From NCBI GenBank assembly GCA_039934635.1, contig JBDTLT010000294.1, forward strand, positions 1-6,234: a DNA stretch of 6,234 bases. Reading direction: 5' to 3'. Below the pieces are notes generated by a model, which saw only the letters and a program-made list of their open reading frames with translations, made no database searches and was not told the DNA's origin. The stretch is from DATLFA01 sp039934635 (GTDB lineage Bacteria; Actinomycetota; Acidimicrobiia; Acidimicrobiales; WLNW01). Below are positions 1-6,187 of the stretch, in pieces. The position numbers and the translations under genes were made by a program. Position 1 is the stretch's first letter, and the number at the start of each line of letters is the position of its first letter.

Positions 1-1039
1 TGGGCTGATCGGAGAAGTGCTCGTCGAGCAACTTCTTGCTGTCGGGCCACGTGCTGACATGGTGCGGGAAGTCGTTGCCCCACATCATGCTCTGCACGCC
101 GACGATCTCACGCGAGAGCACCGCGGTGCGGTCACGCATGAACGTGGCGCGGATGTTCTCGTGGAAGTACTCACTCGGCGGCCGCGTGCACACGATGTCC
201 TTGAGCAGCTTGCGGTTGCGGAAGAACCAGTAGTCGCCGCGCTCGAGCATGTGCCCGGCCCAACCCACGTCGTTTTCGGCGGACACGATCTTGAGATCGG
301 GGAACCGGTCGAACACGCCGGCGAAGATCAACTCGAGGATGACGTGTTCGATCTCGACGGTCTGCAACACACTCAGCGCCGCGCTCTTGACCTCCCACGT
401 CTTTTCGGGGTCGCGGCTGGTGGCGGCGTGCAGGCTCACCGGCAGGTTGTTGTCGACGGCGGCCTGCCACAACACGTCGTAAGAAGGGTCCCAGTACTGG
501 ATGCCTTCGCCTCGGATGACCGGGATCATCACGCCGGACAAGCCGATCTTGCGGGCCCGGGTGATCTCTTGCAACGCGTGGTCGAGATCGTCGGGTGACA
601 ACATCGCGATGCCGAAGAAGCGGTCGGGCATCTGCGCCACGAACTCCGACAACCAGGTGTTGTACGCCTCGAACAACGCCCACTGGAACTCGGTGTCGCG
701 GATCGGGTACAGCTGCATGGCGATCGTGGGATACAGCACCTCGGCGTCGACGCCGTCGCGGGCGAGCGCCTCCATGCGGATCGTCGGGTCATAGCCACCC
801 GGGTAGACGTCTTCTTCCCAGCGACCCTTGGCCCGCACCTCGTCGCTGGCGCGCATACAGCCCGCGAGCAGGCCGATCGGGGGCAGGCGGGCGCCTTCGC
901 ACACCAGCCGATCGGTCGTCTCTTCGCGGACGAGGCGAGGTCCGCGATCGCGAAAGCGCTCGATGGTGTAGATCTGCCACAAGTCGTGGGGCTCGACGAC
1001 GTGGGAGTCGGCGGAGATGACGTCGTACGTGATGGTCAT
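1..1039 (-). CDS. Amidohydrolase-2 family metal-dependent hydrolase, C-terminus cut by window edge
   Basis: I translated an open frame of 346 codons from the ATG at 1039 down to base 2 with no stop, so the 3' end lies outside the window. The protein looks like the amidohydrolase-2 (ACMSD-related TIM-barrel) family. Near the N-terminus is the metal-site motif SADSHVVEP with D11 and H13. H204 lies in SLHAATS, E255 in the SAENDVGW segment, and D323 in the C-terminal WGNDFPHHVSTWPDS motif, where the family places its catalytic Asp. Family members are commonly a little longer, so perhaps a few tens of residues are missing. The family includes hydrolases and non-oxidative decarboxylases acting on cyclic or aromatic compounds; the substrate here is unknown. 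The start is supported by ACGAGG about 8 nt upstream and by the family motif beginning at residue 9. It is divergent from the acyl-CoA dehydrogenase at 1088, so the two may share regulation. A cytoplasmic location is inferred from the lack of a signal peptide. Confidence 0.9.
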   Translation of the reverse strand, partial: MTITYDVISADSHVVEPHDLWQIYTIERFRDRGPRLVREETTDRLVCEGARLPPIGLLAGCMRASDEVRAKGRWEEDVYPGGYDPTIRMEALARDGVDAEVLYPTIAMQLYPIRDTEFQWALFEAYNTWLSEFVAQMPDRFFGIAMLSPDDLDHALQEITRARKIGLSGVMIPVIRGEGIQYWDPSYDVLWQAAVDNNLPVSLHAATSRDPEKTWEVKSAALSVLQTVEIEHVILELIFAGVFDRFPDLKIVSAENDVGWAGHMLERGDYWFFRNRKLLKDIVCTRPPSEYFHENIRATFMRDRTAVLSREIVGVQSMMWGNDFPHHVSTWPDSKKLLDEHFSDQP

Positions 1040-1072
1040 GGGGCGGGCCTCGTTCGCGAACGGTGTGAGCCG

Positions 1073-1080
1073 AGCATAAT
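1073..1080. promoter_or_regulatory. Candidate divergent promoter with overlapping -10 boxes
   Basis: In the 48-bp gap between the two divergent starts, AGCATAAT reads as a -10 box on both strands. The plus strand has CATAAT (1075-1080, five of six matches to TATAAT). It sits 7 nt before the acyl-CoA dehydrogenase ATG, which would give a leaderless or nearly leaderless transcript, in line with the missing Shine-Dalgarno. The minus strand has TATGCT (1078-1073, fits TAnnnT). This would start a transcript about 27 nt upstream of the amidohydrolase ATG, leaving room for its ACGAGG ribosome binding site. No convincing -35 box is visible on either strand. This is inferred from sequence pattern only. 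Confidence 0.4.
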
Positions 1081-1087
1081 CAGCGCC

Positions 1088-2305
1088 ATGGCAGGCGACT
1101 CCCTCGACGAGTTTCGTGACGAGGCACGCGCATTTCTCGACGCGCACGCGGAACTGGTCGACCGCTCGATCGGCCGGTGGGGCGAGGGCTCCGACGCGGT
1201 GGGCGCGTACCAAGTGCGCGACGCCGAACACGACCGCGCCGAGATCGGACGAGCCCGCGAGTGGCGGCGCACGAAGTACGACGGCGGCTTCGGTTGGATC
1301 AGCGGCCCGCGTCGTTACGGGGGCCGCGAGTTGTCGCGGCAACACGAGCGGGCGTTTCTCGAGCTCGAATCCCGCTACGACGTGCCGGCGCAGACGGCGT
1401 TCGGTTCGGGTATCGGCATCGTCGCACCCACGATCCTCGAACACGGTCCCGAGTGGATGAAAGACGAGTACCTCGCGCCGATCCACCGCGGCGACGTCAT
1501 CACGTGCCAGTTCCTCTCCGAGCCCGACGCCGGTTCCGATCTCGCGGCCGTGCGCACGCGCGCCGAGGCCGACGGCGACGACTGGGTGATCACCGGGCAA
1601 AAGGTGTGGAGTTCCAACGCGCATCACGCGGCCGTCGGTCTATTGCTGGCGCGCACGAATCAAGAGGCCTCCAAGCACCAGAGCCTCACCACGTTCTTGT
1701 TGCCGACGCACCTACCAGGCATCGAGATGCAACCGTTGCGCCAGATGACCGGCGGCGCGGAGTTCAACCAGGTCTTCTTCAGCGAGGTGCGATTGCCCGA
1801 CCGCTACCGGCTCGGCGCGGTCGATGCGGGGTGGCCGGTGATCCGCACCACGCTCGGCAACGAGCGCGCCGCCATCGGCGCCGGCGGTTCGGGCTACGGC
1901 GGCGCGGGCCTCGCGGGCTTGCTGCCGCCCGAACGGATCGCGCAGATGATGCGTCACTACGGCGTCGATCGCGATCCGCTCGTGCGGCAAGGCTTCGCGC
2001 AGCTCTATACCGGCTACGAGTTGGCGCGTTACACCGCGCTGCGCACGGCCGCCGCGATCGAAGCGGGGCAGCCGCCCGGCCCGTGGACCGCCACCGCCAA
2101 GCTGGCGCTGGCTACGCACATGAACCGCTCGGCCAGCTTCGTGGCGCAGGTATTGGGCCCGCGCATCTGCGCCGACAGCGGCGAATGGGGCACGTACGCG
2201 TGGTTGCAGTTGTTGCTCGGCGTCGTCGGTATGCGCATCGGCGGCGGCACCGACGAGATCTTGCGCAACACCGTTGCCGAAAAGGTGCTGGGGTTGCCAC
2301 GCTGA
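1088..2305 (+). CDS. Acyl-CoA dehydrogenase family protein (FadE-like)
   Basis: A 405-residue flavoprotein expected to oxidise an acyl-CoA thioester to the 2-enoyl-CoA using FAD, with electrons passed to an electron-transfer flavoprotein. The helical N-domain is followed by the family signatures CQFLSEPDAGSDLA (140-152) and the FAD-contacting beta-domain segment QKVWSSNAHHA (171-181). Next come VFFSEVRLP (229-237) and the C-terminal GGGTDEILRN (385-394). At the position where MCAD-type enzymes carry the catalytic Glu (YEGT), this protein has Gly (GGGT). E259 in LGNERAAIGAGG (256-267) sits where the isovaleryl- and long-chain enzymes have their base, so it is the likely catalytic residue. I chose the ATG at 1088 because the 34-codon in-frame extension to 986 would overlap the divergent amidohydrolase start. 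The length is normal for the family. The substrate is unknown; FadE homologues act on fatty acids, branched chains or sterol side chains. It converges on the AlaX gene across a 24-bp gap. Confidence 0.93.
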   Translation: MAGDSLDEFRDEARAFLDAHAELVDRSIGRWGEGSDAVGAYQVRDAEHDRAEIGRAREWRRTKYDGGFGWISGPRRYGGRELSRQHERAFLELESRYDVPAQTAFGSGIGIVAPTILEHGPEWMKDEYLAPIHRGDVITCQFLSEPDAGSDLAAVRTRAEADGDDWVITGQKVWSSNAHHAAVGLLLARTNQEASKHQSLTTFLLPTHLPGIEMQPLRQMTGGAEFNQVFFSEVRLPDRYRLGAVDAGWPVIRTTLGNERAAIGAGGSGYGGAGLAGLLPPERIAQMMRHYGVDRDPLVRQGFAQLYTGYELARYTALRTAAAIEAGQPPGPWTATAKLALATHMNRSASFVAQVLGPRICADSGEWGTYAWLQLLLGVVGMRIGGGTDEILRNTVAEKVLGLPR

Positions 2306-2329
2306 ACCGCGCGTGGGTCCCGTGGCGCG

Positions 2330-3058
2330 CTACTCGTCGTGGATGGCGACCCGCACGCGCTTGTTGCCTTTGCCCTTGGATTCGAGCTTGGTGATCTCGA
2401 GGCGACCGACCTCGCGCGTCGAGCGCACGTGCGTGCCCCCGTCGGCTTGCTTGTCGAGGCCGACGATGTCGACGACGCGGATCTCGGTGACGCTCTCGGG
2501 GATCAGGCTGACCTTCGTGCGGATGAGATCGTCGTCGGTGAGCGCGATGGCCCGCCCGAGTAGCGAGACCTCGATGCGATGGTTCGCCGCGATGGCGTCG
2601 TTGGCGAGTTGTTCGAGCCGTTCACGAAAACCGTCGGGCAGCGGGTCGAACTCGAAGTCCATCCGCGCGCTGAGCGGGTCCATGTTGCTGCCGGTGACGA
2701 GCGTGCCCCACTCGTTCCACACGACACCGCACAGGATGTGCATCGCAGTATGCGTGCGCATGAGTTGATGACGGCGCTCCCAGTCGATCGTGCCGGTCAC
2801 TGTGGTGCCCTCTGGTGGCAGCGGCGCGTCGGTAATCGTGTGCCACACGTGGTCGCCGTCCTTGCGCACATCGGTGACGGTCCCGACCGAAGCGCCTCGA
2901 TCCCAGGCCAGCATGCCCGTGTCGTGTGCCTGCCCACCGCCGGTCGGATAGAACGCGCTGCGGTCGAGCGCGAGGCGCGAACCGGCGGCATCGATCGCGG
3001 TCACCGTGGCCGTGAACTCGCGCAGGTACGCGTCGTCGAGGCAGAGCATCTCGGTCAT
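2330..3058 (-). CDS. alaX: AlaX-type alanyl-tRNA editing protein
   Basis: A 242-residue free-standing relative of the editing domain of alanyl-tRNA synthetase. It is expected to hydrolyse mischarged Ser-tRNA-Ala (and possibly Gly-tRNA-Ala) in the cytosol. Visible family features in order are the FYPTGGGQ segment (36-43), the metal-binding HxxxH as H103-T-A-M-H107, the second metal motif DGGTHV (206-211) with H210, and a basic tail ESKGKGNKRVRV (226-237). The classical second motif is CGGTH. Here the Cys is Asp206, so the zinc site would be His2-Asp-His or altered. The length suits the short/medium AlaX class without a long C-terminal domain. The ATG at 3058 overlaps the upstream glycosidase stop by 4 bp (ATGA), with AAGGAA 7 nt before it inside the glycosidase 3' end, so translational coupling is likely. 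It is the last gene of the three-gene operon. Confidence 0.9.
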   Translation of the reverse strand: MTEMLCLDDAYLREFTATVTAIDAAGSRLALDRSAFYPTGGGQAHDTGMLAWDRGASVGTVTDVRKDGDHVWHTITDAPLPPEGTTVTGTIDWERRHQLMRTHTAMHILCGVVWNEWGTLVTGSNMDPLSARMDFEFDPLPDGFRERLEQLANDAIAANHRIEVSLLGRAIALTDDDLIRTKVSLIPESVTEIRVVDIVGLDKQADGGTHVRSTREVGRLEITKLESKGKGNKRVRVAIHDE

Positions 3059-3990
3059 CGCGGCGTTCCTTCACGGCGCAGGGCAACGGAGAGTTGTGCG
3101 GCGACGGCGGCGTTGTTGGCGGCCAATGCAAGATTGGCGCGCACCGCGTCGCCACCGGTCGCCTCCGCGATGTGTGCGAGTACGAACGGGGTCACCGCGG
3201 GACCGCGGATGCCGGCCTGTTCGGCGGCTTCGAGGGCGCGGTCGAGAGCGGCCTCGCCGACGCCCGCATCGAGTGCCTCTGCCGCGGGCACGGGCACCGT
3301 CACGAGCACGCCGGTGCTGCCGAGCGCGCGTTGCGCGTCGGCGACGTCGGCCAATTCCGCGATCGAATCGACGCGCACCGCGAGGCGCAATCCGCTCGAG
3401 CGCATGGTGAACGCGGGGAATTCGTTGGTGCCAAAACCGATAACCGGCACGCTGAGCGTCTCGAGATATTCGAGAGTGCGAGGGAGGTCGAGGAACGACT
3501 TCGCGCCGGCGCACACGGTGACGACTGGATGGCGGGCGATCGCGCCCAGGTCAGCGCTGATATCACCGCTCTCGTGCACGCCGCGGTGCACGCCGCCGAT
3601 GCCACCGGTCGCGAACACACGAATGCCCGCGTGCGCGGCGAGGCACAACGCTGCCGACACTGTCGTCGCGCCGAAGGACCAGCGCTGCGCGATCGCGACC
3701 GGGATTTCGCGCTCGCTCATCTTGTTGGCCGCGCCGAGGATTCGTTCGTGTTCGTGTTCGGTGATGCCGACACGTGGTACGCCGTCGAGCACCGCGGTGA
3801 TTGCGGGAACAGCACCGTGCACCCTGATCGCGGTGAGGCAACTGGCGAGCGCATGCGCGTTGGCCGGGCTGGGCAGACCCAGGTGCGAAAAGATCGTCGA
3901 CTCGAGCGCCACGACCGCGCCGTTACCAGCGAGCGCGTCGGCAACTTCGTCGGCGATCCGGACAGATGGTGGGGGCACGACTGCGGACAC
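3055..3990 (-). CDS. psuG: Pseudouridine-5'-phosphate glycosidase
   Basis: A 311-residue enzyme that splits the C-C glycosidic bond of pseudouridine 5'-phosphate, giving uracil and ribose 5-phosphate (the reaction is reversible). Family signatures run the whole length: VVALESTIFSHLGLPSPAN (26-44), VPAITAVLDG (61-70), SFGATTVSAAL (105-115), IRVFATGGIGGVHRG (123-137), DISADLGAI (143-151), VCAGAKSFLD (159-168) and FPAF (191-194). Counting residues against the E. coli enzyme as I recall it, the active-site set E31, K93, D149 and K166 corresponds to E30, K90, D147 and K164 here, so it should be active. The segment before GATT is WSF, where I expect an Asp-containing stretch, a minor variation. The start is a GTG at 3990 that overlaps the upstream kinase stop by one base (TAGTG). 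The stop overlaps the AlaX ATG by 4 bp. The length matches the family and no truncation is seen. Confidence 0.94.
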   Translation of the reverse strand: MSAVVPPPSVRIADEVADALAGNGAVVALESTIFSHLGLPSPANAHALASCLTAIRVHGAVPAITAVLDGVPRVGITEHEHERILGAANKMSEREIPVAIAQRWSFGATTVSAALCLAAHAGIRVFATGGIGGVHRGVHESGDISADLGAIARHPVVTVCAGAKSFLDLPRTLEYLETLSVPVIGFGTNEFPAFTMRSSGLRLAVRVDSIAELADVADAQRALGSTGVLVTVPVPAAEALDAGVGEAALDRALEAAEQAGIRGPAVTPFVLAHIAEATGGDAVRANLALAANNAAVAAQLSVALRREGTPR

Positions 3991-4868
3991 TACGTGAGCT
4001 CGGCACCGGGCGACAGGAGCACGCGCGCCGCGAGACGGTGAGCGTCGACCGCCGCGGCTTCGGGGGCGATGCCCTGTATCCAGGTCAACAGGAAACCCGC
4101 GGCGAACGCGTCGCCCGCTCCCGTGGTGTCGACGATGTGCTCGACGGGCGGTACGTCGATCGACTTCGCGCCAACGGCGGTGATCACCACGGTGGGGCCG
4201 GCGCCCGCCTTGACCACGGTGAGGGTGCTGCCGGGCATCGGCTCATCGATGGCGAGGCCGAGCTCCAGGTGCTCGTCGCGATTGCAGAAGAAGATGTCGG
4301 GTCGTAGTTCGTCGATCAACCGGCGAAACGCCGCGGTGCTGAACGATCGCAACAACGATGCGGATGACGCGTCGATGCTCACGAGAATGCCGTTCGTCTT
4401 GGCCGTCTCTATCGCTGCGCGCGCAGTGATCGCGAGCGGGTCGACGGTGAGCGAATAGGCGGGCAGGTGCAACACCTGCACACCATCGAGCGCTCCCGGC
4501 GGTAGTTGTTCCAATTCGGTGGACGCGCCGCGATCGGTGAGCATGGTGCGCTCGCCCGTCGGGTCGACGACGACCGCAATTGTGCCGGTGCGGCCACCGC
4601 GGATGACGACGGTGTCGACGCCACCGGCCTGCAATCCGGCGAGCAGGCGTTCGCCCGTGTCGTCATCACCCACTTGCCCGACAAATCGACTCGTCCCGGC
4701 GACGGCGGCCGCGAACGACGCGACGTTGGCGGCGCTACCACCGCGGCGGCGCACGATCCTCGCCGGTGTATCAGTGCCGTAGTTGATGGGTTCCTGCAAC
4801 CACACCACCACGTCTTCGACGAGGTCACCGAGCGTGCACAGCACCGCGTGAGCGTACCGTGCAATCAT
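3990..4868 (-). CDS. psuK: PfkB-family carbohydrate kinase, probable pseudouridine kinase
   Basis: A 292-residue ribokinase/PfkB-fold kinase. It has the N-terminal signature RRGGSAANVASFAAA (41-55), the GQVGDDDTGERL segment (64-75), FFCNRDEHL (193-201) and the C-terminal signature DTTGAGDAFAAGF (247-259), in which D253 is the catalytic base. PfkB kinases phosphorylate sugars or nucleosides. Because it overlaps psuG by one base, pseudouridine is the likely substrate, giving pseudouridine 5'-phosphate for the next enzyme; the assignment rests on context more than on specificity residues. Start choice is uncertain. The ATG at 4868 leaves only 6 bp to the divergent ATG at 4875. A GTG at 4844 gives MLCTLGDLVEDV, which begins right at the first beta-strand, and lies 6 nt after a TACGCT -10-like box, which would make it leaderless. 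The frame stays open to 5066, but that part is antisense to the neighbouring gene and shows no family similarity. Confidence 0.85.
   Translation of the reverse strand: MIARYAHAVLCTLGDLVEDVVVWLQEPINYGTDTPARIVRRRGGSAANVASFAAAVAGTSRFVGQVGDDDTGERLLAGLQAGGVDTVVIRGGRTGTIAVVVDPTGERTMLTDRGASTELEQLPPGALDGVQVLHLPAYSLTVDPLAITARAAIETAKTNGILVSIDASSASLLRSFSTAAFRRLIDELRPDIFFCNRDEHLELGLAIDEPMPGSTLTVVKAGAGPTVVITAVGAKSIDVPPVEHIVDTTGAGDAFAAGFLLTWIQGIAPEAAAVDAHRLAARVLLSPGAELT
4851..4860. promoter_or_regulatory. Candidate divergent promoter with back-to-back -10 boxes
   Basis: AGCGTACCGT contains TAnnnT on both strands, centred on the GTAC palindrome. The minus strand has TACGCT (4856-4851), placed 6 nt before the alternative GTG start of the kinase at 4844. 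The plus strand has TACCGT (4855-4860), placed 14 nt before the F420-family ATG at 4875 and giving a leader of roughly 7 nt with no Shine-Dalgarno. No -35 box is recognisable on either side. If real, it drives both the psuK-psuG-alaX operon and the oxidoreductase gene. This is pattern-based inference; TAnnnT is common by chance. Confidence 0.3.
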
Positions 4869-4874
4869 GCGTTC

Positions 4875-5294
4875 ATGGATCTCGAAACCGCACTCGCCTT
4901 CGCCGCCGACCACACCAAAGGCGTCTTGATCACGCTGCGCCGTGACGGGCGCGCGCAGTCGTCCAACATCGTCTATGTGATGGACGGCCCGGTGGCGTTG
5001 GTTTCCCTCACCGACGATCGGGCCAAGACCCACAACATGCGGCGCGACCCGCGCATCGTGTTGCACATCAACAGTGACGACTTCTGGTCCTATGTCGCGC
5101 TCGATGGTGTCGCCGAGTTGTCACCGGTGGCCAAGACGCCCGGCGACGAGGTCTGCCAAGAGTTGGCCAAGTACTACGAACGGGCCGCCGGCAAACCGCA
5201 CCCCGATTGGGACGAATACTTTGCCGCCATGGTCAAGGACAAGCGGTTGGTCTTGCGATTCACCGCCACCTCCGCTGCGGGCATGACGCGCTGA
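4875..5294 (+). CDS. PPOX-class F420-dependent (Rv1155-like) split-barrel protein
   Basis: A 139-residue protein of the pyridoxamine-5'-phosphate-oxidase-like split beta-barrel fold. It resembles the mycobacterial Rv1155 group, which binds the deazaflavin F420. Similarity is visible throughout: an N-terminal helix then GVLITLRRDGRAQSSNIVYV (16-35), the cofactor-phosphate motif RAKTHNMRRDPR (49-60), DDFWSYVALDGVAELSP (68-84) and the C-terminal DWDEYFAAMVKDKRLVLRF (111-129). The fold acts as a dimer that reduces or oxidises small substrates with F420 or a flavin; the physiological substrate is unknown. The length matches the family. I chose the ATG at 4875 because the family alignment begins there; the long in-frame extension to 4506 is antisense to the kinase. 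The nearby ATG at 4867 is out of frame. There is no Shine-Dalgarno. It ends 4 bp before the stop of the convergent membrane-protein gene. The choice of F420 over FMN is by family resemblance only. Confidence 0.88.
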   Translation: MDLETALAFAADHTKGVLITLRRDGRAQSSNIVYVMDGPVALVSLTDDRAKTHNMRRDPRIVLHINSDDFWSYVALDGVAELSPVAKTPGDEVCQELAKYYERAAGKPHPDWDEYFAAMVKDKRLVLRFTATSAAGMTR

Positions 5295-5298
5295 GGTC

Positions 5299-6015
5299 CT
5301 AAAGCAACGTCCGCACGTCGCCGGTGAGGTCGACGAGCGCGAAGCCGGTCAACGCGGCGAGCCCGAGACACACCGCGCCGCGCAGCGCGATGTGCGTGGC
5401 GAGACTGTGTAGTGCGCCGACTTGCGCCAGTATCGCGACGACGGCCGTGGCGACGATGACCGCTCCGGGGACGATGCCGACGCCGGCGAGAAAAATCGGC
5501 ACGACGGCCAGCGACGCGAGAGCGGTCCGGCGCCGGTTCTCGGCCCACCACGGTTGCCAGCGGTCGATGAAGTAGGCCATCAACCATGCGCCTCCCGCGG
5601 GGATGGCGATGAACATGGCGATCGCCAGCGACGTCGGTTCGAGCACCTTGAAATCGACGCCGTCGCGGTGGACGATCGCCGCGCCGCCGATCGCGCCGCA
5701 CGCCGTCGCCCACATCGCACGGCGCCATCGCGGCGGTAGTGCCGGCCGCACGCCCATGTACAGCACCGCTGCGATCGAGCCGAGTGCGGCGGTGACGATG
5801 AGCAGGAAGCCCGTCTGCAGGCTGAACTTACCGATCGTGAAACCGTCGTCGCTCTCGGCGCCGCGCACGAAGTCCTCCGAGGTCAGTCGCAGGATGAACA
5901 TGGCCAGCCGGCCACCGACGCCACCGATCAGGAATCCGGCGAAACCACCCGCCGCTCCCGCCAGCCACGCGCGGCGCAGCATGTGAACGAACGTGGGTCG
6001 AAATCCCGACGGCAT
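5299..6015 (-). CDS. Multi-pass membrane protein of unknown function
   Basis: A 238-residue hydrophobic protein with about six or seven likely membrane segments, near residues 17-42, 66-88, 98-115, 128-150, 165-183, 185-205 and 208-228. Most loops are short; the longest (43-65) carries SEDFVRGAESDDGFTIGKF. The first segment is glycine-rich and runs into GGRLAMFILRLTS (34-46). Between segments three and four lies VHRDGVDFKVLEP (115-127). These polar motifs look conserved in style with uncharacterised actinobacterial membrane proteins I recall, but I cannot name a family or function. The start at 6015 is well supported: GGAGGT lies 5 nt upstream. The frame is open for 66 more codons, but that extension is Arg-rich, lacks hydrophobic character, and its third positions are not GC-biased. 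It converges on the F420-family gene across 4 bp and is divergent from the gene starting at 6188. Confidence 0.8.
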   Translation of the reverse strand: MPSGFRPTFVHMLRRAWLAGAAGGFAGFLIGGVGGRLAMFILRLTSEDFVRGAESDDGFTIGKFSLQTGFLLIVTAALGSIAAVLYMGVRPALPPRWRRAMWATACGAIGGAAIVHRDGVDFKVLEPTSLAIAMFIAIPAGGAWLMAYFIDRWQPWWAENRRRTALASLAVVPIFLAGVGIVPGAVIVATAVVAILAQVGALHSLATHIALRGAVCLGLAALTGFALVDLTGDVRTLL

Positions 6016-6020
6016 GGGCC

Positions 6021-6026
6021 ACCTCC
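6021..6026 (-). promoter_or_regulatory. Strong ribosome binding site of the membrane-protein gene
   Basis: The minus strand reads GGAGGT, then five bases, then the ATG at 6015. This near-perfect Shine-Dalgarno decides the start against the longer in-frame extension that reaches 6213. It contrasts with several other genes in the window that have no visible Shine-Dalgarno. Confidence 0.8.
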
Positions 6027-6038
6027 GTAGCGACAGAC

Positions 6039-6140
6039 GTGCGAGTCGCGGTCGCGGGTGACGCGCGGCCGATTTCGAGCGACGGCTTCCACCACGTCGA
6101 CGATTGGGTGTCCCAGTGGCTGGTGACCGCGCGCGAATGA
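6039..6140 (+). CDS. Possible 33-residue small ORF (GTG start)
   Basis: In the divergent intergenic region a plus-strand frame runs from GTG at 6039 to TGA at 6138-6140. By hand count, 28 of 33 third positions are G or C, first positions are also GC-rich and second positions are near half. This is the order expected of real coding DNA in a GC-rich genome. The peptide ends DDWVSQWLVTARE and has two Trp residues; I recognise no family. There is no Shine-Dalgarno before the GTG, and the frame is open further upstream into DNA antisense to the membrane-protein gene, so the start is uncertain. It could be a tiny gene, a relic of a lost gene, or chance. Confidence 0.2.
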   Translation: MRVAVAGDARPISSDGFHHVDDWVSQWLVTARE

Positions 6141-6162
6141 CACCTGAGGCATCGGAGATAAT
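6137..6162 (+). promoter_or_regulatory. Candidate promoter of the gene starting at 6188
   Basis: ATGACA (6137-6142, five of six matches to TTGACA) and GATAAT (6157-6162, five of six matches to TATAAT) are separated by 14 nt. This is shorter than the usual 16-18 nt spacer, so only the -10 box may matter. A start near 6169 would give a leader of about 20 nt containing the ribosome binding site at 6177. Apart from the possible small ORF, nothing else is seen between the two divergent genes. Confidence 0.4.
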
Positions 6163-6176
6163 GCTTGGGAGCACAC

Positions 6177-6181
6177 GGAGG
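6177..6181 (+). promoter_or_regulatory. Ribosome binding site of the gene starting at 6188
   Basis: GGAGG lies 6 nt before an ATG, a textbook Shine-Dalgarno and spacing. It is the main reason for calling a gene at the right edge of the window. Confidence 0.75.
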
Positions 6182-6187
6182 ATTCCC

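Noticed and set aside
17..1020. Several frames of up to 193 codons on either strand over bases 17-1020
   Set aside because: All overlap the well-supported amidohydrolase frame, which is open at the window edge; none shows protein-family signatures.
986..1087. 34-codon N-terminal extension of the acyl-CoA dehydrogenase
   Set aside because: It would overlap the amidohydrolase start and its ribosome binding site. The family N-terminus and a -10-like box fit the ATG at 1088.
2309..2330. GCGCG...CGCGC inverted repeat between the convergent acyl-CoA dehydrogenase and AlaX genes, possible bidirectional terminator
   Set aside because: The stem is only about 5 bp plus a wobble pair, the loop is about 10 nt, and there is no T-run on either side. 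Such pairings are common by chance in GC-rich DNA.
1177..2394. Long alternative plus-strand frame (405 codons) inside the acyl-CoA dehydrogenase gene
   Set aside because: Arg-rich translation with no family motifs, in the wrong frame over a clear gene. It is a typical shadow frame in GC-rich coding DNA.
2579..4041. Long plus-strand frames antisense to alaX, psuG and psuK
   Set aside because: Low-complexity Ala/Arg/Ser/Thr translations with no recognisable motifs, while the minus strand carries full-length conserved enzymes.
4506..4874. N-terminal extension of the F420-family protein, which could read as a fusion
   Set aside because: The added stretch is antisense to the kinase and unlike any domain. 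The split-barrel family starts at about the ATG at 4875.
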